Counted from the first letter of the stretch, positions 1 to 11,500 are shown. The stretch is DNA of 64,000 nucleotides from Lathyrus oleraceus (GCF_024323335.1 NC_066585.1:81381359-81445358), one strand, 5' to 3'. Numbers and translations are program-made. The notes: a model not told the origin generated them from the letters alone.

Positions 1-2357
1 ATCTGAACTGTCATGCTCGCTAGGCGAGCAAATCCTTCGCTAGGCGAAACACACACATTTTCAAAATATAACAGAAAAATCTTGGACTTGGACCTCTCTC
101 ATTTGAGCCCACAAAGCCATGAAAATCAGGTTATAAATTCAGAGTTTCAGTGGAACAAAACCCTGGCAGAACAGAGAGAGAAGAGCTAACATAATTCAGA
201 GCAGCTTCCAGAGACTGAAGGGAACTCATTTGCAAAAAAAAACCTGTTCCATCTCATATAAACCCTAAGATTGCTTTGAAAACTCAACGGTGCAATTCAA
301 TTTCATTTGATCTCTCCAATCAGGTTTTCCTTATTCCCATTACTTTATGCCTTCAATTTGAAATTTCTAAATGTATGAGGTATTATGGTAAATTTGAAAG
401 AGTGGGTATCGTTCGGTTTTGCCCACGGGTTTAGATATGCATGAATGTGTAGAACAATGCTTTGAATGTTGATCACTTAATTTCGGAAATTGTACTGTTA
501 TCAAAGAAGAACCCAAAACCCGCAGGCATTCGCTAGCACCTTCGCTAGGCGAATCTGCAGCGAAGCTTCGCTAAGCCTTCGCTAAGCGATGCAGTAGCGA
601 TCGCGACAGTAGCTGCTTTTTGCTCTCTAATCTGTTTTGTGTTTGTTATGACATGCTTTCTATTGCATCCGGGCACATGTTTTGGTATGTATGTCATGTA
701 TTGATGTATGGATCCTCGCCCCCCTGACTTTGAGTTTTGATACCCTTTTGATGCATTTGTTTGACAAGAGGTTTAGGCCTCTTACCCTTGGGTTGCTTTT
801 GTGAATTTTAATGACATGATTCATGTGGTTACGTTTTTATTTGGTGCAACTCTTGATTGCGCTCCGTCTTGTTATTCTAACTTGTTTGTTGAGTTTTTTT
901 GTGAGGGCTCACATGACTCTTGAAGAGATAGCTCGCTTGGTATTCCACTTTATTTGTGGGATACCATTTGGAGATTTATTCTGATTGCTTTGCTGACTTG
1001 TTTTCCTTGATGGTGCTAGCCTGAGAGATCTCCGGGTTTCTCGTTCGTTTAGTTGCTGTTACTTCGGATCTTTATCCGTGGGGTAGATCTTTTGATCCCT
1101 TTTACATCTTTCCCGCATTTTACCGCTTTCTTAGCTGGAAAACCTCAATAGGAGGCAATGTTTTCTTTTGTTTGTTTACTTTTGTGCCCAAAGACCTCCG
1201 ACAAGAGGCATCAGTGCTAAAGACCTCCATAAAGAGGCAATTGACGGATAAAAGGGGTTAGTAGTCAATCCCCCGTTATTCAGTGTGTCGTTCTTTATGC
1301 TCACACTACGTGTCGATGCTTCAGAACAAAAGCCAAGATCTTTTGTCCGGTCAGTCAGTGGAGAGGGTTCCACCTTTCTGAATCCCCACTTTTTGTCATG
1401 AGCTCACCCTGTCCAGGGTTAAGAGCTATGAGGTCTTATCCTCATTACCCTTTTGACCTGCTCACCCTGACGTTCAATGTCAGTGGTTAAGAGCCCGTTT
1501 GATTACCTTTCCATGGCTTGTTTGTCGAGGTTGATATGCCCCCTCTTGACTAAAGCCCTACCCATGTATGTTTGAGCCCCCTTGTTGGCGTATTTACTTT
1601 ATGCATGTTTGTTTTGTACGGTACGATCGTCTCCCCTTGGGATTGCTAGACTTAGTATAGTTTCTCGTCTGCATGTCAATTAAGGTAGCACGATTCCTTC
1701 GTCTAGGACTTCCTTTTTGCATGGGCATTTCTAAAACACAAACAAACTCATTGGTTTTTTCTTCTCCTAAGAACACGTTAACTCCTTCTACTACAGGCGA
1801 GTAAGTCTTCAAAGGTCGAGCATCCGGTAGATTGCGTAGTAACGCCGTTCATCTAAAAAACACGACCCTTAACCCGTAGGTAGCCGAACTACGGTTTGCT
1901 CTGATTCTCATTCCAGATGAGATACGTAGGCATAAGACGCGATGTCTTAGCGAGCACACTCCTCTTTAACCCATAGGTAGCCGAGCTACGAAGACTCTGA
2001 TTCTCATATTTAGATGAGATACGTATGCAGTGGATGCGACATCCGTGCGAGTCATTTTCTTTTGACCCCTCTTTTAGTGAATAGTACATTAGATAAACCC
2101 ACACCCTTTAGACAAGAACAACAAAAATGGATCCCGTATAGTACTACGGATGCGTAGGGGTGCTAATACCTTCCCTTCGCATAATCGACTCCCGAACCCA
2201 AGATTTGGTTGCGAGACCTTGTCTTTTCCTTTCCTTTTTCCAAGTTTACTTCGAGCGTTTCCTTTCCCTCCTTTGGGATAAATAACGCACGGTGGCGACT
2301 CTTCTGTCATTTCTCTTTTTTTTGCCGGTTATTTCGTTTCGCATTTAGGTTGCGACA
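1..2357 (+). repeat. 5' LTR of outer Ogre/Tat element (truncated by window start)
   Basis: Base 1 corresponds to base 22907 of the 3' LTR, and both copies end in GTTGCGACA (2349-2357 and 25245-25253). The LTR carries the element's promoter, but no convincing TATA or start site could be picked. The first 600 bases differ visibly from the 3' LTR at many sites, including an 11-base length difference in the cluster of CTTCGCTAAGC-like motifs near 570-590; the rest is more alike. Short open frames in this stretch (for example 1176-1373, 1594-1812, 2209-2568) are not genes. Confidence 0.93.
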
Positions 2358-2359
2358 AC

Positions 2360-2378
2360 TGGCGACTCCACTGGGGAC
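2360..2378 (+). other. candidate primer binding site of outer element
   Basis: TGGCGACTCCACTGGGGAC lies two bases after the LTR end, where the tRNA primer for minus-strand cDNA synthesis anneals. The sequence is absent from the matching position after the 3' LTR (25254 on), which marks it as internal. Tat/Ogre elements have been reported to use a tRNA-Arg primer; I could not match it to a tRNA here. Confidence 0.65.
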
Positions 2379-3269
2379 ATGTTTCCCTAAGCGAGTTCCT
2401 CCTAGCTTTTGTAGGTTTCTTGTTGGTTGGATGTTTATTTCTTTTGTACAGTTATTTACTTTCAGCATTTATCTGCTTTATCTTATTGCATTGTGTACAT
2501 ATCATTGTTGTGTCTACTGGCTCTGTGGTTTCTTTGTTTGTTGGGGTGGGATGTTCTATGAGAGATAAGCCCACTACACAGGCTTGAGCGTACACACAGG
2601 TTTTAGAGTGGATAGTCATGAGGCTTGCGTGGCATGTTGCTACGTTAAGTCGTTTATGAAGACCCACATTCCAGACGAGGTTTCTTTTGGATATATTCTG
2701 TCCTACGGGTGTTCCGTAACGGCATGATGTTCCCCTAGAAATCGTCGACTCTGGTGGCCATTTCCCGAGAACTCAGTCGAGGCCTCTCCTCCGAGACGCG
2801 TTTATGTTAGCTCTGGTGGGCGCATTCTCGTTGCTCAATCCGAGGACCCCGAGGCTGGGAACTTGCTATTAGGATGTCATGTTGAGGGGAGTCTGTGGAG
2901 TTCTTTTATCCCGTAATAATGCCAAACCTTCAGTGGTAAACGTATTATTCTCGACTGAAGGGCTGAAGTTGACGAACTTCTGTTCTTAGAACCTACCAGT
3001 GAGGGGCGGGCTATATTCAGGAAACCTTAACCTTCAACCAACCCGGTTTCCTGGAGCAGAACTTGAATCTTGTATTATATTCTTCAGTGGGTTTTTCTTC
3101 AGACGGTGCAACCTGATAGATGTTCAAGCAGATACAGCAGTCCTGATTCCCATGTCACTGCATTGCATCACATCATTTGTGTTCATATCATTTAATACAT
3201 GTTTATCTATTTCTAGGACGGTTTACATCTTCTTCTTGATTCCGGTCGGGTTTCTTTGGTTCTCTTAAG
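2379..3269 (+). other. untranslated leader of outer element
   Basis: About 0.9 kb between PBS and ORF1. I see no conserved protein in it. Ogre-type elements usually have such a leader before ORF1. Open frames at 2452-2667 (minus) and 2999-3268 show no recognisable domain. Confidence 0.6.
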
Positions 3270-4469
3270 ATGGATATTGGCAGAAAAAGACACGTCGCCT
3301 ACAAGTTTCCTGTGGTATGTTTAGAGCCTATTCAACAGCTGATGAAGTTAATAGATCTGGATTATCTAGAAAGATTCCGGAAGGATTATGGTTTGATTCT
3401 AAGTTTCGTTACGGTCCTCTCCAAAGATCAACATGATGCTCTCTTTACATTGTTACAGTTCTATGACCCTCCATTGAGGTGTTTCACGTTCCCAGATTAT
3501 ATTTTGGTCCCTACTTTGGAGGAGGTTGCTAGTTTTCTTAGAGTTCCTATCAAGCCGCAGTCGCTATTCTACAGTTCTGAGTCTCTGCCCGATCTCAGCA
3601 CGGTTGCTTCAGCCACATATTTGGGGAAATCACTCTTGAAGTCTAATATGTGTCAGAAGGGAGGAGTCAATGGTTTTCATTTGAGTTTCTTAGTGGGAGA
3701 GGCCAAGAAGAAGCTTGAAGAAGGTGATCAGAGGGGTTTCAATTCTGTGTTGGCTCTTTGTGTGTATGGGATTGTCCTGTTCCCTAATGTGGCAAAATTT
3801 GTGGACATAGACGCCATACGCCTCTTCGTGTTGGGAAATCCGGTGCCGACCTTGTTGGGAGATTTCTTTCATTCAGTGCATCACAGGAATGAGAATAGAA
3901 GGGGAGGATTGGTGAATTGTTGTGCGCCTTTGTTTTATAAGTGGTTCAGTCCCCACCTACCCAAGTCAGGAGGGTTCGTTGATGTCAAGAACCCGTTGAG
4001 TTGGTCAAAGAGACTGATGGCGATAAGAGCTAAAGATATTTCTTGGTGGTCAGACCAGAGCTTGCTTCGGGCAGATATTATTCATAGTTATGGGAACTTC
4101 CCGAATGTACCGTTGGTAGGAAGAAGAGGAGGAATCAACTATAACCCTTCTCTAGCAGTTAGACAGTTTGGATATGCTTTAAGAACTCCGCCGTTGGAAA
4201 AAGATGTGGAAGAATCTCTGTTTTTTCATTCTTCATCTGATTTGACTGTATCCCGTAAGGCAGCTGAGGCTTGGCTCAAGGTGATCAAGAGAGGAAGAAC
4301 TGTGCTTGGAAAAGGAGATTGTAGAACTTACCCTCAGTATGAAGAGTGGCTTCAAGGAAGAATCGAAGAGTTTGGTCTGCTGTTTCCTATTGAAGAACCT
4401 TTGTATCCACCTACTCCTGAGCAGTCAACCATGGTGAGCCGAGGTTGTATACAGGAGGCTGATTCCTGA
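3270..4469 (+). CDS. Ogre/Tat ORF1 protein (DUF7745 / plant-mobile-domain-like)
   Basis: This 399-residue protein is intact, running from the ATG at 3270 to a TGA at 4467-4469. It lies upstream of gag, the place of ORF1 in Ogre-type elements. The N-terminal third has the pattern aromatic residue, hydrophobic helix, 'LLQFYDPPLRCFTFPDY' (residues about 63-79) and 'VPTLEEVASFLRVP' (about 82-95). That matches the 'W..E..TF..P.GE.TVTLEDV..LLGL' logic of plant mobile domain proteins and of the DUF7745 family. The C-terminal part has the WF/WWSDQSLLRADI region typical of legume retroelement ORF1 proteins. There is no signal peptide or membrane segment. The biochemical role of ORF1 is not known; no function is proposed. 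It is the longest undamaged reading frame upstream of pol, although the neighbouring gag and protease have stops. Family assignment is from pattern recognition. Confidence 0.8.
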   Translation: MDIGRKRHVAYKFPVVCLEPIQQLMKLIDLDYLERFRKDYGLILSFVTVLSKDQHDALFTLLQFYDPPLRCFTFPDYILVPTLEEVASFLRVPIKPQSLFYSSESLPDLSTVASATYLGKSLLKSNMCQKGGVNGFHLSFLVGEAKKKLEEGDQRGFNSVLALCVYGIVLFPNVAKFVDIDAIRLFVLGNPVPTLLGDFFHSVHHRNENRRGGLVNCCAPLFYKWFSPHLPKSGGFVDVKNPLSWSKRLMAIRAKDISWWSDQSLLRADIIHSYGNFPNVPLVGRRGGINYNPSLAVRQFGYALRTPPLEKDVEESLFFHSSSDLTVSRKAAEAWLKVIKRGRTVLGKGDCRTYPQYEEWLQGRIEEFGLLFPIEEPLYPPTPEQSTMVSRGCIQEADS

Positions 4470-4847
4470 TTTTTGTTCCTCTCTTTACTTATTGTATTGT
4501 AGTGATGATCCACAGGCTTGTTGTGGAGATCATTTTTTGATGTACTGTTGGCTAAGGCCTTTCTCTTCTTGAACTCATTCATGTGATGATTTTCCTTATT
4601 GCATCCTGATCTCAGAGGTTTATCCACAACTCGGTCTTCTTGCGCTTTCTGTCTGATGTGAGACTGGAATCAAGGGGGTAGAATACCCATTGGAATGGAT
4701 AAACATGTCATTGCATTTACATATTCATTTGCATATCTTGCATAACAGGTACCGCTGCGGTGTTCTCATATTATTTGGTGTTCCACTAGCAGGATAGCTG
4801 ACTCAGGCATTCACCGGTACGGTACCCGCAGAAACCACCAGAGAGCA
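4470..4847 (+). other. spacer between ORF1 and gag
   Basis: No protein is recognised here. An ATG-proximal stretch just before 4848 (CCAGAGAGCAATGG) may be the gag start context. How ORF1 and gag are both translated from one RNA is not evident from the sequence. Confidence 0.5.
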
Positions 4848-5843
4848 ATGGAAAGCCTACAAGCAGAGCTCGCCGAGATGAAGATCCGCATGAACCAATT
4901 CATGGATGTGGTTCAGGGGGTGGCTCAGGGACAACAAGAGCTCAGGCAGATGATGCAGAGAAATCCCGCCACTACTCAACCAGAGACGTTGACTGATCCT
5001 CCAGCTGGAGAGGTTAACGGACCCAGTGGACTGGGGCCTACCCCGATCCTACATGTCACCTCCGGTCAACAGCCCGTCCATGATGATCAGGACGACCAAT
5101 TCCCCTTGTTTCAGGAAGACTTTGGCATGGGTCATGGTATGGACCCCATGTTTAGAAGATTAGAGGAGAGGCTGAAGGCAGTGGAAGGACATAATCCTCT
5201 GGGAGTAGATGTTGCTGACTTGGGATCGGTCCCAGACGTGAGGGTGCCACCAAAATTTAAGGTCCCGATATTTGACAAATACAGTGGCAACTCTTGCCCA
5301 AAGACCCATGTGCAAGCCTATTTCCGTAAAATGGTTGCATACTCTGACGATGAAAAGTTGCTTATGTACTTTTTCCAGGATAGCCTAGCTGGGGCATCCT
5401 TGGAATGGTATATGAGGCTGGACAGAGCCCACATCCGTTGCTGGAGGGATTTGGCTGAGGCTTTCGTGAAGCAGTATCAGTATAATGCAGACATGGCTCC
5501 GGACAGAACTCAACTTCAGAATCTGTCTCTTAAAAGCAATGAGTGCTTCAGGGAATACGCTCAACGCTGGAGGGAGACAGCTTCCCGTGTTCAACCTCCT
5601 ATGTTGGAGAAGGAAATGGCTAACATGTTCATGAACACTCTGCTCGGACCTTACTTGGAGCGCCTGGTGGGTTGCAATGCCTCCAACTTTGCTGATGTAG
5701 TCTCAACCGGTGAGAGGGTGGAGAACTACCTGAAGACATACAAGATCCAGAGTGGAGGTGGATCTTCATCAGGGGTGAAGAAGCCGTTCATTCAGGGACA
5801 AAAGAGGAGAGAAGGGGATGCAAATGCCATATCTTCTTATTAG
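4848..5843 (+). CDS. gag: gag (capsid/nucleocapsid) of outer element, N-terminal part
   Basis: 331 residues up to a TAG at 5841. Residues 1-40 are rich in Glu, Met and Gln and look coiled-coil (MESLQAELAEMKIRMNQFMD). The retrotransposon gag core follows at roughly residues 140-300: FDKYSG, HVQAYFRKM, AGASLEWYMRL, FREYAQRWRETASRV and ERLVGCNASNFADVVSTGERVENY. These match the capsid domain of Tat/Ogre gag. The frame does not truly end here: frame 0 continues after the TAG through a Gln-rich stretch with two more stops (TAA 5940-5942, TAG 5961-5963) and then into the zinc-knuckle and protease segment. The product would form the particle that packages element RNA. This copy is broken between capsid and nucleocapsid. 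Confidence 0.85.
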   Translation: MESLQAELAEMKIRMNQFMDVVQGVAQGQQELRQMMQRNPATTQPETLTDPPAGEVNGPSGLGPTPILHVTSGQQPVHDDQDDQFPLFQEDFGMGHGMDPMFRRLEERLKAVEGHNPLGVDVADLGSVPDVRVPPKFKVPIFDKYSGNSCPKTHVQAYFRKMVAYSDDEKLLMYFFQDSLAGASLEWYMRLDRAHIRCWRDLAEAFVKQYQYNADMAPDRTQLQNLSLKSNECFREYAQRWRETASRVQPPMLEKEMANMFMNTLLGPYLERLVGCNASNFADVVSTGERVENYLKTYKIQSGGGSSSGVKKPFIQGQKRREGDANAISSY

Positions 5844-6014
5844 AACAGGGGTAACCGGAGGAATAACTTTCAGAATTATCATCAACAACCGTATGTTGCG
5901 GCTGTGACCATTCCAGCTGCGGCACCACTACAACAACAATAACCACAACGTCAGCAAACTTAGTACCAACAACAGCAACAGGGTAACAGACCCGCCTATC
6001 AACAGAGGCAAAGG

Positions 6015-8099
6015 ATGATGGACCGGCGTTTCGACACTCTTCCAATGTCGTACGCTCAATTGCTTTCTAGTCTCCAACAACTACAACTTGTGCAGTTACA
6101 CACTCTGGCTCCTCCTGTTGGTAGGCTTCCGGTGGGTTACGACGCCAACGCTAGGTGTAGTTTCCACTCTGGGGCACCTGGCCACAATATTGAGAACTGC
6201 AAAGCTTTTAAGCATGTAGTTCAGGACCTCATAGATTCAAAGGCCATCGACCTTGCACCGGCTCCTAATGTCGTCAACAATCCCATGCCACAACATGGTG
6301 GTGCGAATGTTAATGTGATGGAAGGTGAAGCCAGATCCGTCAAAGATGTGTTGAAACTGAAAACTCCGTTGTTGGAAATCAAAGAATACTTGCTGAAGGC
6401 CGATGTTTTCCCCGGTTGTGGGAAGGGTTGTATGGATTGTGCTACTCAGAGTGGAGGTTGTTTGAAGCTGCAGCAGGGTATCCAGGCCTTGCTCGACGAA
6501 GGTACCCTCCAGGTTGAAGATTTGTCTGTCCAAGAGTCTGTGGAAGGGGTTGAGGAAAAGGTGTTTGAAGATGCTACTGATAAATTCGCAGATGTTGTTC
6601 CTACTGATTCTGTAATCATTGAGGATGTATTTAATTTTCCCAATGTTATTGTTGATATCCCAAACAATATGGTTGATTCTGATGTAATTGAACTTGATTC
6701 CGATGTTTCGGATGTTTATGTTTCAATGAATGAGATTTCGGAGTATGACTATGATGTTGCTACTATCACCATTTTCTACCCAACTAATCAGATCAATGTA
6801 CCAGAAGCGCAATCGGTGCCACCAGCGCAACCGTCCACTATGACTATCACGACCCCTGGTCCTTTACCTTTCACCAGTGAAAGGGCCATTCCTTGGAATT
6901 ATGGGGGGAGTGTGTACACGCACGATCATGGGGTGGAACAGCCACCGAAGGTAGAAGAGGGTCAGAAGTTTGAACTTGGAGTTGAAGGTCCCGCAGTGGA
7001 CAATGTTGGCGGAATCGGGCGATTCACCAGGAGTGGTAGACTGTTCTCACCACCCGTTACCCAAACTGATAGTGCTGATGCTGCGGCGAAAGCCAAAGGC
7101 AAGCAAGTCGTGAATGAGGGTGCCTCTGCACCCCAGGCTGGTTCTGAGCCCACTTTTGCGAAGGATGTGGACGAGCTTTTGAGAATTATAAGGAAAAGTG
7201 ACTACAAGGTAGTCGATCAGTTGATTCAGACGCCGTCTAAGATATCTATTCTCTTACTCCTGTTGTGTTCGGAGGCACACAGGGAGGCACTTCTGAAGGT
7301 TTTTAATGCTGCTTATGTACCTCAAGAGATCTCGGTAAACCAGCTGGAAGGAATCGTTGCAAATGTTCATGTAAGCAACGGGTTAGGTTTTACTGATTCT
7401 GACTTAACACCAGCTGGACGCAACCATAACAAGGCTTTGCACATCTCGATGGAATGCAAAGACACCGTGTTATCTCATGTTCTGGTGGATACAGGTTCCT
7501 CTCTCAATGTGCTACCCAAGAGAGCCCTGTCAAAGTTAGAAGTAGAGGGTTTGGTCCTGAAGCCTTCAAATCTTATTGTGAGAGCCTTTGATGGTTCTAA
7601 GAGGTCGGTGTTTGGAGAGGTAGAATTGCCAATTCAGATTGGATCACAAACCTTCAACACCGTCTTCTATGTGATGGATATCAGTCCTTCCTATAGTTGC
7701 CTTCTGGGTCGTCCTTGGATTCACAATGCTGGGGTAGTCTCTTCAACTTTACATCAGAAGATTAAGTTCCCAGTCAATGGAAGGATTATCACCGTCTGTG
7801 GTGAGGAGGACATTCTGGTCAGCAACCTGTCTACATTCAAGTATGTAGAGGTAGAAGGTGAATTTCATGAGACCCTATGTCAGGCCTTTGAGGCAGTTCA
7901 GATCAAGGACGCAGCTCCGGTGGAAGAAGTTAGAACGGGTGCCTCAATCTCATCCTTCAAGCAGGCACAGGCTTTGATAGATTCAGGTGTTGCTCCCGGT
8001 TGGGGACGTCTGTTGGAGGTACCAATGAAAGAAGACAAGTTCGGGATTGGGTATCAGCCAGTATTGACGTCTACAACTTCAACACTTCAGACTCGATAG
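6015..8099 (+). CDS. gag C-terminus plus aspartic protease of outer element
   Basis: Same frame as gag (4848), after three stops. 6015 is only the first ATG after the break; open frame starts at 5964. Residues about 48-62 hold a modified zinc knuckle, CSFHSGAPGHNIENC, of the C-x2-H-x4-GH-x4-C type seen in Tat elements. After a long, acidic, poorly conserved linker comes a retroviral-type aspartic protease: VLVDTGSSLNVLPK (Asp at residue about 492, DNA 7488-7490) and LLGRPWIHNAG. This enzyme cleaves the polyprotein. The frame meets a TAG at 8097-8099 but stays readable for 59 further codons to 8276, where an intron donor lies. The real exon therefore probably ends at 8275. Confidence 0.85.
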   Translation: MMDRRFDTLPMSYAQLLSSLQQLQLVQLHTLAPPVGRLPVGYDANARCSFHSGAPGHNIENCKAFKHVVQDLIDSKAIDLAPAPNVVNNPMPQHGGANVNVMEGEARSVKDVLKLKTPLLEIKEYLLKADVFPGCGKGCMDCATQSGGCLKLQQGIQALLDEGTLQVEDLSVQESVEGVEEKVFEDATDKFADVVPTDSVIIEDVFNFPNVIVDIPNNMVDSDVIELDSDVSDVYVSMNEISEYDYDVATITIFYPTNQINVPEAQSVPPAQPSTMTITTPGPLPFTSERAIPWNYGGSVYTHDHGVEQPPKVEEGQKFELGVEGPAVDNVGGIGRFTRSGRLFSPPVTQTDSADAAAKAKGKQVVNEGASAPQAGSEPTFAKDVDELLRIIRKSDYKVVDQLIQTPSKISILLLLLCSEAHREALLKVFNAAYVPQEISVNQLEGIVANVHVSNGLGFTDSDLTPAGRNHNKALHISMECKDTVLSHVLVDTGSSLNVLPKRALSKLEVEGLVLKPSNLIVRAFDGSKRSVFGEVELPIQIGSQTFNTVFYVMDISPSYSCLLGRPWIHNAGVVSSTLHQKIKFPVNGRIITVCGEEDILVSNLSTFKYVEVEGEFHETLCQAFEAVQIKDAAPVEEVRTGASISSFKQAQALIDSGVAPGWGRLLEVPMKEDKFGIGYQPVLTSTTSTLQTR

Positions 8100-8275
8100 A
8101 GATCGATTACTTTCTCCAGCGCTGGTGTCATCCGATATGGCCAGGTCTCTACGATCAACGATGAAGATGGGGATAGTGATTGCGACATCGACAGTTGGGT
8201 GCGCCCGAGGATCCCGAGTGAAGTCATCAATAATTGGTCTTCTGAAGAGATTGTCCAAGTCACTTTTCTGAAAGA
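8100..8275 (+). pseudogene. end of protease exon beyond in-frame TAG
   Basis: Frame 0 continues after the TAG at 8097 with no further stop until TAA 8277-8279, encoding a short acidic segment (DEDGDSDCDID, then WVRPRIPSEVINNWSSEEI). The continuous coding character indicates that the TAG is a recent lesion and not the true end of the exon. Confidence 0.6.
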
Positions 8276-8531
8276 GTAATTTTCTTTGTTTATTCATGCA
8301 TATCCGAGTCTTACGTTCCGCCCAGGGCGTAATGACCCATTGTAGGGCTCATCTATGCGAATACCTGCATTTTTTAATATCAATAAAGGACGTCTTTTTG
8401 CACTCAAATATTTTGTTCACTGTCTTTCTATTTTTGCAGTTTTCAAAAATAAAAAAATATACATTTGGCAATGTTTTGTTTAGTTTCCACTTCTTGTTCA
8501 CACTCATAAGCACATACCATCACTCATGCAG
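8276..8531 (+). other. candidate intron between protease and reverse transcriptase
   Basis: A GT at 8276-8277 (AAAGA|GTAATT) and an AG at 8530-8531 (CACTCATGCAG) bound 256 AT-rich bases containing stops in all relevant frames. Splicing them joins phase 2 of the protease frame (frame 0) to the first base of the pol frame (frame 1), so the reading frame is kept exactly. Another good-looking acceptor (TTTTTGCAG, ending 8439) would not keep frame. Ogre elements of pea are known to have a spliced intron at this place. This is sequence inference; no transcript was seen. Confidence 0.7.
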
Positions 8532-11500
8532 ATGCACGTCACCGGATCCTATTGATAACAATCCTGCTATGGCTCGCTTCGACTTTGAAAATCCAATCTT
8601 TCAAGCCGAAGAAGAGGGTGATGAAGACTGTGAACTCCCTGAAGAACTTGCCAGGTTATTAAAACAGGAGGAAAGGGTCATTCAACCGCATTAAGAGTCT
8701 GTTATAGTGATTAATCTCGGCACCGAAGACGTCAAGAGAGAAATCAAGATAGGGGCTGCTTTGAAAGACGATGTGAAGAAGGGGTTGATTAAATTTCTGC
8801 AAGAGTATGTTGACATCTTCGCCTGGTCTTATCAGGACATGCCAGGGCTTGACACGGACATCGTGGTACACCACTTGCCTCTCAAAGAAGGGTGTCCTCC
8901 GGTCAAGCAGAAGCTCAGAAGAACAAAACCAGAGATGGCTGCCAAGATAAAGGAAGAAGTGCAAAGACAGTTGGACGTCGGGTTCCTAGTAGTTACAAAT
9001 TATCCGCCATGGGTTGCAAACATCGTCCCAGTACCTAAGAAGGATGGAAAGGTACGAATGTGCGTCGACTACCGGGATCTGAACAGAGCTAGCCCTAAGG
9101 ATGATTTCCCATTACCTCACATTGACGTTTTGGTGGATAACACAGCTCAATTCTCGATATTCTCCTTCATGGATGGCTTTTCTGGCTATAATCAGATTAA
9201 GATGGCGCCAAAAGACATGGAGAAGACAACTTTCATAACCCCATGGGGCACCTTCTGCTACAAGGTGATGCCGTTTGGTTTGAAAAATGCTGGGGCAACA
9301 TATCAACGAGCGATGGTGACTCTTTTCCATGATATGATTCATCATGAAATCGAGGTTTATGTTGATGATATGATTGCCAAATCTCAGACAGAAGAAGAAC
9401 ATTTAGTAAATCTGCAGAAACTGTTTGAGCGTTTGAGAAAATTCAAGCTGAGGCTTAATCCGAACAAGTGTACTTTCGGGGTGAGATCTGGAAAACTGCT
9501 GGGTTTTATTGTTAGTGAAAAAGGGATTGAGGTGGATCCGGCCAAAGTGAAAGTGATACAAGAAATGCCTGAGCCAAGAACAGAGAAACAAGTCCGTGGT
9601 TTCTTAGGAAGGTTGAACTACATTGCAAGGTTCATCTCTCACCTAACAGCCACGTGTGAGCCAATATTCAAATTGTTGAGAAAAGATCAGGCCATCAGGT
9701 GGAATGATGATTGCCAAAGGGCTTTCGAGAAGATAAAAGAGTATTTGCAGAATCCTCCAATCCTTATGCCTCCAGTCCCAGGGAGACCGCTGATTATGTA
9801 TTTGACAGTACTAGACAATTCCATGGGTTGTGTTCTCGGTCAACACGACGAGACAGGTAGGAAAGAGCATGCCATCTACTACCTGAGTAAAAAATTCACA
9901 GACTGCGAGTCGAGATACTCAATGCTTGAAAAGACATGTTGTGCACTTGCATGGGCTGCTAAGCGATTGAGACAATATATGCTGACTCACACGACCTTAC
10001 TGATCTCCAAGATGGATCCAGTCAAGTACATATTTGAGAAGCCAGCTCTCACCGGAAGGGTTGCTCGTTGGCAAATGGTACTGACAGAGTATGATATCCA
10101 GTATACATCCCAGAAAGCCATCAAGGGGAGTATTCTGTCAGACTATCTTGCTCAACAGCCGGTTGAAGATTATGAGCCGATGAAGTTTGATTTTCCAGAT
10201 GAAGACATCATGTTCCTCAAGATGAAAGACTGCGAAGAGCCAGTTGTTGAGGAGGGACCTGATCCAGACGAAAAGTGGACTTTGTTGTTTGATGGGGCTG
10301 TCAATGCCAGAGGAAGTGGAATTGGTGTTGTCATTACTACTCCGAAAGGCGCCCACATGCCTTTCACCGCTCGTCTGACCTTCGAGTGCACCAATAATGA
10401 AGCGGAATATGAGGCCTGCATCTTGGGAATTGAGCAAGCCATTTATTTGAGAATCAAGACTCTGGACATCTTCGGAGATTTAGCTCTAGTGATCAATCAA
10501 GTAAATGGTGATTGGAATACTCTCCAGCCCAATCTGGTCCCCTACAGAGACTACACGAGAAGACTGTTGACTTTCTTCACAACAGTAAAGCTGTATCATA
10601 TACCTCGTGACGAGAACCAGATGGCAGATGCTCTCGCTACTCTATCCTCCATGATCAAGGTGATTCGGTGGAACCATGTTCCCAGGATTGATGTTATGTG
10701 CCTTGATAGGGCCGCGCATGTGTTTGCTGCTGAAGTGGTAGTTGATGACAAGCCCTGGTACCACGACATCAAGTGCTTTCTGAAGAATCAAGAGTACCCT
10801 GCAAGGGCATCCAACAATGATAGAAATACTTTGAGAAGATTGGCAGGCAGTTTCTTCTTGAACAAAGACGATGTGTTATATAAGAGGAACTTCGACATGG
10901 TTTTGCTCAGATGCGTGGATAGACACGAAGCAGACATGTTAATGCAGGAAGTTCATAAGGGCTCTTTCGGTACTCATGCCGGGGGACATGCAATGGCTAA
11001 GAAATTGTTGAGAGCAGGTTACTACTGGATGACCATGGAATCTGATTGTTTCAAATATGCTCGGAAGTGTCATAAATGCCATATTTATGCTGATAAGGTA
11101 CATGTGCCGCCAAATCCTCTGAACGTGATGTCTTCGCCGTGGCCTTTTGCTATGTGGGGCATTGATATGATTGGAAAGATTGAGCCGACCGCCTCCAATG
11201 GGCATCGCTTCATCCTTGTAGCCATCGACTATTTCACCAAGTGGGTCGAAGCAGCGTCATTCGCGAATGTCACCAGACATGTGGTTGCCCGATTCATTAA
11301 GAAAGAAATCATTTGTCATTACGGGATTCCCGAAAGAATCATTACTGATAATGGTTCTAATCTCAATAACAAAATGATGAAGGAGTTGTGCCAGAACTTC
11401 AACATTCAACATAACAATTCTTCCCCTTATCGCCCTAAGATGCACGGCGCTGTTGAGGCAGCAAATAAGAACATAAAGAAGATCGTGCGGAAGATGGTCG

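Noticed and set aside
2209..2568. 119-codon frame across the LTR end and PBS
   Set aside because: Spans the LTR/PBS border, Phe- and Cys-rich, no domain; not a gene.
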